From: Pogona vitticeps
Taxonomy: Eukaryota > Chordata > Lepidosauria > Squamata > Agamidae
Length of the DNA: 64,000 nt
Assembly: GCF_051106095.1 (NCBI RefSeq)
Contig: NC_135783.1
Location: 211,812,472-211,876,471 of the forward strand
Direction: 5' to 3'
The notes under the pieces were generated by a model. That model had not been told where the DNA came from. It ran no database searches and saw nothing but the letters and a program-made list of their open reading frames with translations. The first letter of the stretch is position 1, and the number at the start of each line of letters is the position of its first letter. A program made the position numbers and the translations under genes. This document shows, piece by piece, positions 12,641 through 23,578 of this stretch.

Positions 12641-12949
12641 GTGATATTTCACAGGAACCACTAACTGTTTTTGAAGACCCTCCCCTCCTTTCCTTGGGTT
12701 CACCAGAGACTCTCTGTACAATAAGCCCTGTTCAATGCGGAACCTTTCAGGTCTTTCAGGGGTTAACTTTACTTCAGAAACGTTCTCAAAGCAGCATTTC
12801 AGTGTGGAATCTGCTTTTTGTTCCTGAGTGAACATATTGCTTTGGGGAATATTAAGTTGAATTATCTCCGCTCTGTCAATATTGTCAGGCATTCCCATCC
12901 TATGACTTTCATTCCCTTCCTCAGCTGTCCCTGCTTTCTCTTGTTGGGA

Positions 12950-13520
12950 ACATGTTAGAACTAAAACCCTCTTTACATGCTCAGAGAGGTCAGTTCCAAT
13001 CAAAACTGCTGCTGGCAACTGTGAAGAAATTCCAATTCTCCACTGTCCTTCCCATCCCTGATATCGAATGGGTATCTCAGCCACAGGCAAAATGACAGCT
13101 TCTTCTCCAATTCCCTTAACAGACATGGTTTCCCCTTTTAAAATGTATTTCTGAGGGACTATATCAGGATGACATAGGGTTACTTGTGAGCACGAGTCCT
13201 TCAGAACCATGTATTTATTATCAAAGACATAAATATTGTCTCCAGCCATTTTAAATAACTCCTGGTCTGTTTTAATTAAAAAGCAATGTCTAACTTCTGC
13301 CAAAGGAAGATCAGGTTCACTATTATCAGCCTGTGTAGAGAGCTCAGCTTGTGTTGCCATGGTGACTAACTCCTCCCTTGATGGATTAACCTGTTCCTGC
13401 TGTACACAGTATACGGCCTTAGGCTTACTTAAATTTCCTTTCTGTGGCCCAAATTCTCTATTTTTACCACACTGGGTCGAAATATGGCCCTTTTCACCAC
13501 ACCGAAAACAAGTCCTAAAG
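12950..13520 (-). pseudogene. Zinc knuckle and protease region of the Gmr1-like element (fossil)
   Basis: A CCHC knuckle (CFRCGEKGHISTQC) lies near 13470-13515 and marks the nucleocapsid end of gag. Further on, the segment reading CSQVTLCHPDIV and PAAVLIGTDL (about 12980-13200) has the layout of a retropepsin-like protease. The protease call rests on position and pattern only. Confidence 0.75.
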
Positions 13521-13719
13521 TTCAATTGATCATTCCCAGCACCCTTAACTCCTTTTCCCTCCAAATTTTGGTTTCTGGTCTGGTTCTGGTCTGAGGGCTT
13601 GCCCACAAAATGGCCCCCGACCTTCTGCTGGTTCTTAAATTGTCCCCTGGGATACTTATTTGTGTCCTCCCAAACCTTCCTCAAAACTTTTCCCTCAGAA
13701 AAGCTGGGTTTTCTAATCT

Positions 13720-14576
13720 GGGAAATAAAATCAGCAACCTCCCCTGCCTCTTGTAAATTTCTGACTAAATACTTCAGTTCTCCAGGTAAGAGAGAATAAA
13801 ACTGCTCCAGTCCAATGAGGTTTTTAAGATCCTGTACTGTCTGGACTCCCTCCTGTATAAGCCATTTGTCCAGATATCTGGTCAAATTTGCCCCAACTCA
13901 TCAGGTTTCTTGGTCAGAGCCCTGAATTTCTGTCTCAAATGCTCTGAATTTATGCCATACCGGGCAAAAACTAATTTTTTATATTCTCATAGTTTTTAAT
14001 TAATTCTATAGGCATCTCCACATAGATCTCAGCCAGGCCTCCACTAATTTGAGATCTCAACACTATCATTCTTTCAGATTCCCTCACTTCAAATTCTTCA
14101 CATGCTCTCTCAAATATCACCAGAAATGATTCGGGATCGTCTCCTTTTCTAAAGTCTGGGAATCTTTTCAGGTCTGCCTTTGACAACTGTCTCCCCTCAG
14201 AGTTAGCTCCACCATTGTTGTTATTGTTATTATTGACCTGAGCTTCCACCTCTAGCCTTCGGAGTTCAAATGCCATTCTCTCTTTCTCTAAGGCAATCTT
14301 CTCTCTCTCCATTTCTGCATTCCTATCCATTTCCCTTTGTCTACCCTCTAGCTCCATTTGTTTCAACCTGTATTTGTGTGTTTGAGCTTCCTCCAATCTC
14401 CATTTTCTGAACTCTATTGGGTGTTCCCTTGAGGTCTCTCTCTCCTGATCTGAGGTAAATCCTTCCTCAAAATCCCCATTTTCATTATCTGACCCAACTG
14501 CCATTACAGAAGGCACTTGCTCAGCTTTCTTTCCCCTGGTTAAAGGAATTTTCCTTTCTTCAGGCTTATGATTCAC
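13720..14576 (-). pseudogene. Gag capsid region with SCAN-like segment, Gmr1-like element (fossil)
   Basis: The upstream part of gag holds a long charged, coiled-coil-like stretch (about 14250-14420), a short asparagine run, and LKRFPDFRKGDDPESFLVIF, typical of gypsy capsids. A segment near 13735-13820 reads LIGLEQFYSLLPGELKYLVR. This matches the signature LEQF, LP, EL and VR spacing of vertebrate SCAN domains, which are reported to derive from Gmr1-like capsids. Confidence 0.85.
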
Positions 14577-15112
14577 CTTTCAAGCCTCAATTTAAAAGTA
14601 CACTTTTTCCTGTCAGTGAGAGTCTGTGTTACAACTTAGCTTCCAGCACTCATCCACTGGTAAGCTAGCTACAATGTCTAGGCCTCTGCCTCCAGCTAGG
14701 CCTTTCACCACAGACAGAGCTTCTTTCTCTGCCTCAGGCAACAAAACAACTTGAATTATCAGCTTCACCTTACCCAGGTTTAGCTGACTTGAGTCCCCTC
14801 AGCTTCTCTGCCCTTGGCTCCGCTTTGTCCCCTCAGAGTTCTCCCTTGAACTCAGGACAAGCTAGCCAACCTGCCACAGATTCTGCTTTGGGCAACTCAC
14901 TCCAAAATGGTTTCCACAGAGCCAGTCCCTATCTCAGTCCCCAATCTGAGTTTCAGCGCCCTCCTACTAGGCTTTCTCCCCTTGAGAAAAGTCCTAGGAA
15001 GTTACCCACGCGTCCACTCAGACTCCCTGACTAAAGATTTGCTCTGGGCACCTTTCCAGACCAAGGCCTTACTGGACCACACTCGTATCCCACATGCTGG
15101 ACACCAATTATA

Positions 15113-15546
15113 TGTAGCGGGTCACTCTGAAGCCTCTGCCAACTCAGGCCTCTAGGAGTGCTAACTACTCTTCCTCTTCAACTGCTGCCACCAATTATAA
15201 TCAATATTTAAAAAGGACAAGTGTTTCTTCCAAAACAAAACTTGTTTATTGATATAATAAAATAAAATGAGTAAATCACAGGTAGATAATCATGTTGTAA
15301 ATCACTGTTTCTTATTCATTGAATCACACAGACTTTTCCTCACTGACTATTTTGGCTCACAGGCCTCCAAACATGCTCATCACTAACTCTCAATCTATCA
15401 ATCTATCAATCTCCCCCTCTCACACATCACACACCCCTATATATATTCCAGCTCCTCCCCCTTCTGCACCACCCTCCGTCCCCTCATTTTCTGATGTTCC
15501 ACTGCCCAGCTGTGACGGACAGGTGAGAGCAGGGCTGTATGTTACA
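15113..15546 (-). repeat. 5' LTR of the Gmr1-like element
   Basis: This is the 434 bp partner of the LTR at 9305-9738, followed by CCTGC at 15547-15551. It should hold the element's promoter and polyadenylation signals. Confidence 0.96.
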
Positions 15547-15746
15547 CCTGCCCAGAGCAAAAAGTTGGGAATTTGATTCCCCACTATGCCTCCTGTGAGT
15601 AGAGCCAGCTTGTGTGACCTTCGGCCAATTGCACAGTCCCAGGATGCCCCCAGAAGGAGGGACTAGCAAACTACTTCTGAATATTCTCTAGTTGGAAAAC
15701 CCTGGAAAGGGTCGCCATGAGTCAGAGTTGACTTGAGAGCACATAT

Positions 15747-15820
<74 letters not shown>
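15547..15820 (+). mobile_element. Sauria-type tRNA SINE, 3' piece with (ACT)n tail
   Basis: This continues the SINE that starts at 9271. It has a B-box-like GGGAATTTGATTCCCC (about 15567-15582), the SINE body, then GGGTCGCCATGAGTCAGA near the 3' end. That end resembles the BovB 3' terminus, as expected if BovB supplies its reverse transcriptase. An (ACT)n tail runs from about 15748 to 15820. The boxes are remnants of a SINE promoter, not a tRNA gene. Confidence 0.88.
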
Positions 15821-16071
15821 TTAAAGGTTATCATGAGTCCATGTTTTGGGATTGTGTACAAGGACTACATTGATTTTTCTATTTTTCTTTAACAACTATT
15901 ATGTGCGTGGAAGTTACATGTGTCTGTGTATATCTGTTTTCCGTCTACTCAGTCTGAACATTTGTAAATCAGCAGTTACATAAAACACAAGAAGTCTACA
16001 CCGTGTAACCCAGATGCACGAGTGTATCTTTTTGTCTTTTCAATATGTATTTTATTGCTGTTGTTGTTTTA

Positions 16072-16322
16072 AAGCAAAAAGCAAATAGTGCTGCTTATAT
16101 ACCGCCTCATAGCGCTTCAAGCACTCTCTGGGCGGTTTACAAGTTAATTATGCAGGCTACACATTGCCCCCCCCCCAGGGAGCTGGGTACTCATTTTACC
16201 GACTTCAGAAGGATAGAAGGCTGAGTCAACTTTGAGCCGGTTACCTGGGACTGAACCCCAGGTCGTGAGCAAAGTTTTGGCTGCAGTACAGCGGTTTAAC
16301 CACTGCGCCATGAGTCTATTGG
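16072..16322 (-). mobile_element. tRNA-derived SINE with L2/CR1-like tail, copy 1
   Basis: On the minus strand it opens with an A-box-like GGCGCAGTGGTTAAACCGC and a B-box-like GGGGTTCAGTCCCAGG. A body follows that includes a C/G homopolymer. The 3' part (AAACCGCCCAGAGAGTG) resembles the 3' end of the L2/CR1-group LINEs in this window. A second copy lies at 48822-49072. Confidence 0.85.
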
Positions 16323-16519
16323 AGGCACGATGTGGCTAAGGAAAAATCAAGCAGTTAAACCTTTTCCACTCACCCTGTTTTCCAAAAGGATTCAGCTGTC
16401 CTCCCCAAACCAGAGCTGCTGGTAGACTTTTCGGTACCTTGGCCAAGCAGCACTGTCTCCCCACAGCAGGAGCCCAGCATGAAATAGGATAAAGGGAATG
16501 TGATGTTCCCTGAAAAGGA

Positions 16520-16602
16520 ATCATAGCATCATCGTAGGGTTGGAAGGGACCTTGGAGGTCTTCTAGTCCAACCCCCTGCCCAAGGCAAGAGAGCTCAGAT
16601 TA
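16520..16602 (-). mobile_element. CR1 LINE 3' end fragment
   Basis: The plus-strand text AATCATAGCATCATCGTAGG, followed by GTTGGAAGGGACC and CTAGTCCAACCCCCTGCC, is the well-known terminal segment of amniote CR1 elements in reverse orientation. No coding part remains. Confidence 0.8.
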
Positions 16603-17761
16603 TGCTTTTTTTTTTTTTTAAGGAAGCACATATAGCAGGACCAAGCATTTCTCCCCTGCAGTTGTTGTGTGCTATTTTAAAATGTGTATTTTAGAAGTGA
16701 AATCATGTTTAGCGACACATTGAATGTGACCCTGAGAGGTTGATGAATGAATTTCTGCCTGCATTACATTTTGCACTAATAGGCCACCTCACAATCCATT
16801 CTAGTTTCCTGACTGTGCTTATTAACATTAGAAGGAAATATCTTGAAAACCTTTGGAGGAATCAACACGGTTTAACAAAGCTTGACTCAAGTCTCCAATT
16901 CTTATTCCATGACAACTTTCTGCACTGCTTAAGAACAGCTACTGCCAAGCATTGTTGGAGGAAGCAGAAGGAAGAGAAAGAATGCCTTTTTTTATCGTTA
17001 TTAAGAGCCGTGGTTGCACTCAGTCCAGGCTTACCCAGATAACACTCGACGTTTAGCAGCAGCAATGACATCTTGGTATAAAGAGTAGAGAATGCTGTGG
17101 TGAAATCCAGCACAGGACATCCTGTCACTCAACGAGAGGACTTCCCTTCTTACTGTACCAAAGCCCCCTAATTCATGGTCCAGCAAACATCCATAGTAGC
17201 TTTTGGAAGCACAGGGTGAGTGCCTTGTCCTGACGGGGAGGTGAGTAACAGCCCTCTCCCTGTTGCACTGATGGAAGCATGTCAGCAGAAGGGATTACCT
17301 GATTATTATCCATTGATCCCACCAAAGAAGGAGTCTGGTTGTTGAGCCACTGTTAATTACTGCTGCTAATTGTGAGAGCAGAAGGAGTCCCAGGTCAGCA
17401 GCGATGGACTTGATGAAAAGGAGAAACTTCTGAATCATTTGCTTTGTGGCAGAATCCTTGCCTGTCCCTCAGAAGGCTCTGCCTTTAACTGGGTCACTCT
17501 GTCTGTTCTCTGATATATGGCCAGGTTCTTCTTGTCACACGCAGGATTAAATTAGTCACAAGCATTTGCTATCTTTTCTTTTCCAGCTGTTGAAAAGCAT
17601 CACTGGAAAGGAACCTCAGACTCTTTTAAGATTATTATTCTTCATCTGTGAATTAAACTTCTTCCTTGTCAGCTACTTCAAATATATTCATTTTGTCAGG
17701 TAGCCCTGAAGCACTGCCTTGTAGCAGGATGTTGTTTCCTGCATAGTATTTACTGTACCTT
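16603..17761. other. No gene seen
   Basis: Only short open frames without family motifs are present. One small T-run occurs near 16607-16620. Nothing else stands out. Confidence 0.55.
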
Positions 17762-18939
17762 ATGAGGCTAGATTGCTAACTTGCGCTGGATTATGGAGAA
17801 AGCCAGAGAGTTCCAGAAAAATATCTACTTCTGCTTCATTGACTATGCAAAAGCCTTTGACTGTGTGGACCACAACAAACTATGGCAAGTTCTTAAAGAA
17901 ATGGGAGTGCCTGACCACCTTATCTATCTACTGAGAAACCTATATGTGGGACAGGAAGCAACAGTTAGAACTGGATATGGAACAACTGATTGGTTCAAAA
18001 TTGGGAAAGGAGTACAACAAGGCTGTATATTGTCCCCCAGCTTATTCAACTTATATGCAGAATACGTCATGCGGAAGGCTGGACTGGAGGAATCCCAAGC
18101 CGGAATTAAGATTGCCGGAAGAAATATCAACAACCTCCGATATGCAGATGACACCACTCTGATGGCAGAAAGTGAGGAGGAGTTAAAGAACCTTGTAATG
18201 AGGGTGAAAGAGGAGAGTGCAAAAAACAGTCTGAAACTCAACATCAAAAAAACTAAGATCATGGCCACTGGCCCCATCACCTCCTGGGAAATAGAAGGGG
18301 AAGATATGGAGGCAGTGACAGATTTTATTTTCCTGGGCTCCATGATCACTGCAGATGGAGACAGCAGCCACGAAATTAAAAGACGCCTGCTTCTTGGGAG
18401 GAAAGCGATGACAAATCTTGACAGCATCTTAAAAAGCAGAGACATCACCTTGCCAACAAAAGTCCGAATACTCAAAGCTATGGTTTTTCCTGTCGTGATG
18501 TATGGAAGTGAGAGCTGGACCATAAAGAAAGCAGACTGCCAAAGAATTGATGCCTTTGAATTGTGGTGCTGGAGGAGACTCTTGAGAATCCCCTGGACTG
18601 CAAGGAGAACAAACCTATCAATTCTAAAGGAAATCAACCCTGAGTGCTCACTGGAAGGACAGATCCTGAAGCTGAGGCTCCAGTACTTTGGCCATCTAAT
18701 GAGAAGAAAAGACTCCCTGGAAAAGACCCTGATGTTGGGAAAGTGTGATGGCAAGAGGAGAAGGGGACGACCGAGGATGAGATGGCTGGACAGTGTCTGC
18801 GAAGCAACCAACATGAATTTGCCACAACTCCGGGAGGCAGTAGAAGATAGGAGGGCCTGGCGTGCTCTGGTCCATGGGGCCACGAAGAGTCGGACACGAC
18901 TAAATGACTAAACGAATGAACGAAACGATGAGGCTAGAT
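17762..18939 (+). mobile_element. RTE-BovB LINE, 5'-truncated, with 12 bp target duplication
   Basis: The element body is 17774-18927, flanked by ATGAGGCTAGAT at 17762-17773 and 18928-18939. It starts at the point equal to position 2821 of the first plus-strand BovB and ends with AACGAATGAACGAAACG-type tail units. It aligns to the 3' half of the copy at 1500-3975 with few differences, which marks it as fairly young. Confidence 0.96.
17781..18911 (+). pseudogene. BovB reverse transcriptase C-terminal part, uninterrupted 376 codons
   Basis: The open frame MRWIMEKAREF... to the end is unbroken. It carries FIDYAKAFD (residues 19-27), the GCILSP box and YADD (121-124), then a C-terminal basic stretch GKRRRGRPRMRW. 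It lacks the endonuclease and the N-terminal RT motifs because of 5' truncation, so it cannot be a working LINE protein. It is a frozen fragment and not a host gene. Confidence 0.92.
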
Positions 18940-21577
18940 CATTATAACCCATAATTTAATCATGTAATAATTTTAATTATTTCTCTCTCCGACGTAAATG
19001 ATATAAGATTGTATCCAAATGGAACAAAATTTGTAAGATCTAAACAAACAAACAAATAAAACTCTTACAGATCCATTCTGTACATTTCTGCTCAGAAATA
19101 AGATCCACTTGTATAGTGGAAGTTACTCCCAGTAAAAAGATTTTCTGAATTTGCATTTGCATGGTTTCTTCCAATATGATTTTAGCCTTAAGAGTTTGAA
19201 GGGTGTATGTATGAAGATGCAGTTAATCCTAAAATTAATGATTGAACTTTAGGTTTTCTGCAGATTACCATACTTGAGTTAGTTTAGCGCCATTTTGATT
19301 ATGTTATTATGGGAAGGAAGTGGGGGATAGTTGTGCAGTTTTGCTTGTTTGTACACTGACCTAGAATGAATTCACTGTAGAGTGAATTGGGTGGTTGGCA
19401 GGCAGGCAGCTAGGTAGGTAGGTAAACAAACAGGCAAGTAAGCAAGCAAACAAACAAAGATATAGGAGTGCAGCCTTAATATCAAAAGGGGTAACCTATC
19501 TATTCTGGGCATTCCCCCCCCCCCATTAAATGTGTGGCTTACATAAAATAGCTAACTAGAAGAAGGCTGACTCTTTCAGCACAGTTCTTCACTTCTAGCA
19601 AGGATTAGGATCCAAGTTCTTCTCCTACACTCGTTTTGGAGTTAACCACTGATCATCTCCATTGCCTGCCCCCACTTAGTTCCACTGTGATTGAACAAAT
19701 GTGATTTAACTAGTGCATTGCACTCAACACACTAATCAGGAAGAGAAGATACTGTAAATGCCCTGAACTCCCTTGTGCAACTGTACATCCCCCATTCAAA
19801 AAAGAAAAAAAGAGAGAGATTGTTTCTGTTCAAAATACTCATTGTCTGTAGGATACTCGGCACATTTATTGGCATTGTTTTTTCACTGATAGCTACCACA
19901 GCTAAAAGCCTATAATAAAGGAAATTCTTTCTTTCTTTGTCATAAGTCAATGTGTAATCTGGCTTAGAAACACAGCCATGGGGTACATTTATTAGATTTT
20001 ATTCACATATTAAGGATTAATTTGTTTTCTGGTACTGTTTTAGGCTTTAACATTGTGAGGTACTTTGGGGGATGTTATTTGACAGACTAATTGGTGGTGA
20101 CAACATATTTGCTGTTAAACTTCCATTCCTCATGAACTCTGCAGAAGCCCAGCAGAGCCTCCCATGAAATGAACAGATGCTGCTCCCCAGCAGTGCTTGG
20201 TGGATCGTGAGCAATACTGTATTAGGATGTGAACACATTAATACACTTTTCACTATATGACTAAATTTGATGCTCTTTTCATTGGCATGGAATTGAAGGG
20301 AATGTGGCAATTAATTTGTGTTCAGCTGTGCTTGCCGGTGGGGCATTAATAATGTGTTTTACACAGAACTTTGGAGCTTAAATGACTTTTCTGTTAGAGG
20401 ACTTACCAGCGGGAAAGATCAAGTGCCTGCTTGAATGCCAGATGATAGAAGCAGTAGCCAAGGAAAGTATTTTCCCTAGCCGGTCTGGGGGGGGGGGGCG
20501 AAATGAGTTTAAGAGACTCAAAAAGATCAGAGGTGAACAAACAATCTGTGCTCTGTTAGCACGGTGAGTTATGCAGAACATATACAGGAACAAACAAGAT
20601 TAGGACCACCACATTCTTTCATGGCGTTGTTTTGTGTTTTTTCTTGAGAAAAAGAGAGAGGTGGGCTTGGTACAGCTCTTAGCTGGTATGTCATTGATGT
20701 GGGGTATTCTCTAAAAATAAATTGTACCAGGGTTTCCATGAAAACGGCTTACAAAGTGATGCACAAGTATGGACCCTGTTCTTCAGACATAAATGTCCCC
20801 CCCTCAATCACAGTATCTCTCAAAGTCCTAAAGAACACTTCCTTAATATTATAGTTACGGTATCTGTGCCACTGATCGTCGCCAACAGTATACGATTTGT
20901 GTTTACGATCACCATTTTCATCTTAAGCCTTTCAGTCACCTGCCCAAACAATGACGCAAATCTCACAGGGTGGAAAAGCAGCATGTAGAAAAACTTCTAT
21001 GCCCTGAGAAAGTATCATATCCATGGGATCCCTTCCAGCTCTGCATGTTCTAAGATTGCTAAAATATTTTCAGAACTTGACCCGATTAAATCACCCTGTT
21101 CATTAACACTTAGGTGGCAAAAAAGTATTTCACGTCTTAAATACTATATAGAAAAGGTTGCTTGTAGAGAATAACAAAATTGTGTGTATGTGAATGTCTG
21201 TATGTGTGTGTGAGAGTGGGGGGGAGAGGTTACACTCTATGCTACATATTCTAAACTTTACTTATATTCTGGTTCTGCTGAGAATCTGGAATCCTCGGAT
21301 CAGATCCTATTTCCAAAAGTGAGAAGATCAAACTGGACATCTAGAATGTGGTGGGACAAATTCTCTGAGGGGAAGAAAGGATTCGAGTCCTGAGATCTTT
21401 GGCTACAGGGAGGGACAGAAATACTTCAATAAATAATCAATTAAACAAAAAAGTATTGTCCATAATGTATGCTATAGGGAAGTTGCTGCTACTGCTATTA
21501 TTGCTACTGTACTACTTCCAGGGACTTCTTTTTTTAATACCCCCTCTATGGTACGTATATATTATTTAGTGTTGAGC
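18940..21577. other. No gene; minor repeats only
   Basis: A weak copy of the CTCAGAAATAAG palindromic repeat lies near 19090-19140. A mixed simple repeat of GGCA, TAGG and CAAA units lies at about 19398-19460. A G run occurs near 20488-20498. No coding exon or RNA gene is recognised. Confidence 0.55.
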
Positions 21578-22719
21578 ATATATGTAGTCAGAGAGCCAGA
21601 GAGTTCCAGAAAAACATCTACTTCTGCTTCATTGACTACACAAAAGCCTTTGACTGTGTGGACCACAACAAACTATGGTAAGTTCTAAAAGAAATGGGAG
21701 TGCCTGACCACCTTATCTGTCTCCTGAGAAATCTATACGTGGGACAGGAAGCAACAGTTAGAACTGGATATGGAACAGTTGATTGGTTCAAAATTGGGAA
21801 AGGAATACGACAAGGCTGTATATTGACTCCCTGCTTATTTAACTTATATGCAAAATACATCATGAAAAAGGCTGGACTGGATAAATCCCAAGCCGAAATT
21901 AAGCTTGCTGGAAGAAATATCAACAACCTCCAATATGCAGATGATACCACTCTGATGGCAGAAAGTGAGGAGGAATGAAAGACCCTCTTAATGAGGGTGA
22001 AAGAGGAGAGCGCAAAAAAAAAAAACCACACAAAAAAACTAAGATAATGGCCACGTGTCCCATCACCTCCTGGCAAATAGAAGGGGAAGATATGGAGGCA
22101 GTGACAGATTTTACTTTCTTGGGCTCCATGATCACTGCAGATGGTGGCAGCAGCCACGAAATTAAAAGACACCTGCTTCTTGGGAGGAAAGTGATGACAA
22201 ACCTACTGTAGATAGCATTTCAAACAGCAGAGACATCACCTTGCCGACAAATGTCCGCATAGTCAAAGCTATGGTTTTTCCAGTAACAATGTATGGAAGT
22301 GAGAGCTGGATCATAAAGAAGGCTGACCGCCGAAGAATTTATGCTTTTGAATTGTGGTGCTGGAGGAGACTCTTGAGAGTCCCCTGGACAGCAAAGAGAA
22401 CAAACCTATCCATTTTGAAAGAAATCAACCCTGAGTGCTCAGTGGAAGGACAGATCGTGAAGCTAAGGCTCCAATACTTTGGCCATCTCATGAGAAGAGA
22501 AGAGTCCCTAGAAAAGACCCTGATGTTGGGAAAGTGTGAAGGCAAGAGGAGAAGGGGACGACAGAGGAAGAGATGGTTGGACAATGTCACTGAAGCCACC
22601 AACATGAATTTGACCCAACTCCGGGGGGCAGTGGAAGACAGGAGGGCCTGGTGTGCTCTGGTAGGGTCACGAAGAGTCGGATACAACTTAATAACTAAAC
22701 CACCACAGCAATATATGTA
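21578..22719 (+). mobile_element. RTE-BovB LINE, 5'-truncated, broken frame, 9 bp target duplication
   Basis: The body is about 21587-22710, flanked by ATATATGTA at 21578-21586 and 22711-22719. Translation gives the same RT C-terminal half as the other copies (NLYVGQEATVRTGYGT, YADDTTLMAE, LWCWRRLLRVPW). It is split into pieces near 21978 and 22210 by a stop and frame changes around an A-rich stretch at 22014-22024. Its 5' end equals position 2849 of the first plus-strand copy. It is more diverged than the copy at 17774. Confidence 0.94.
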
Positions 22720-23343
22720 CAGTAATGGAAACGCAATGTGCATGTGGGTACAGATGCATGTGTGTATATGTAAATAACATATATTAACACACATTCTAAC
22801 AGCACGGTGTTGTTAAAAAGGACTCATTTGTGACACAGGGGATTTTGTAGCAGATTTACCCTTGAAGTGGCCATGTTTTACCATGACGCCTGTGCAATTT
22901 CAAGCTATACTCAAGGAAGCTATACAGTAGATACCCATGTTTTCAACAGGAACTGAAATATTCTTTGGGGGGGAGATTTTAGCATGTGTAAATTGGTTTG
23001 AGAGTGTGTCGTGGAAATGAAAAATGTTTCAAACACACAGTCATTTTATTAAATATAAATCAAGGATGAAAAGAATGTTTTGGGAACTTTTACATCCTTG
23101 CATGCTAGCTTTAGCAGGTTTGGCTGGTAGGGAAGTTTCTAGGCTGGGATAATTTCAATTTATCCAGCACTAACAAATCATTCTTTTCCTGTCTTTGAAT
23201 TCAAAGGGAGTCCCACCTCTCTGCTCTGTGTTTCTCTTCTCTCTCTTTATTTTGTTCAGGTCTGTTACTGAAAGCAGTCTGTTAGTTTGCTGTTACTCTT
23301 CTCACAATCGTAAGTATTGGAACACGTTTTATTCTTTCTACTA
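22720..23343. other. No gene seen
   Basis: Short non-conserved frames only. I see no repeat family that I can name. Confidence 0.5.
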
Positions 23344-23578
23344 CAGCAGGACCACCATATCTGTGGGGGATCAGTATCCATGGTTTCACTTACCTGCTGC
23401 CTGAAAATATTAAATAAAACCTCCAGAAATGCAAGTTTCCAAGGTATATTACCAGAACTGGCCACTAGAGAGAACCAAAGACTATGCTATATATGTGTTT
23501 CTATACTCACACTTTTCAGCATCTAAGAGGGGTGGGGAGGCTTGGAACCAACCCCTGGCAGATACTGCAGTCCTACTG
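23344..23578. mobile_element. Tigger/pogo-like MITE flanked by TA
   Basis: The ends are CAGCAGGACC and its approximate inverse (AGTCCTACTG), flanked by TA on both sides. The interior (ATCTGTGGGGGATCAGTATC) resembles mammalian MER2/Tigger ends. The same family makes up the outer element at 37910-38671. Confidence 0.8.

Larger units (their letters stand above)
9305..15546 (-). mobile_element. Gmr1-like Ty3/gypsy LTR retrotransposon (fossil)
   Basis: The element lies on the minus strand, bounded by two 434 bp LTRs that start TG and end CA and by a CCTGC target duplication at 9300-9304 and 15547-15551. A purine-rich tract (AAGGGGGGAGGTAT on the minus strand) adjoins the 3' LTR at 9739-9752. A primer-site-like sequence beginning TGGTGTCCAGC adjoins the 5' LTR near 15087-15107; tRNA-Leu is a possible primer. 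Going 5' to 3' the parts are gag, zinc knuckle, protease, integrase, reverse transcriptase and RNase H. Integrase before reverse transcriptase is the hallmark of Gmr1-like elements. The coding region is broken in about three places. The LTRs differ at about 8 of 434 sites, suggesting an age near ten million years if a typical reptile rate is assumed. It inserted into a SINE. Confidence 0.95.
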
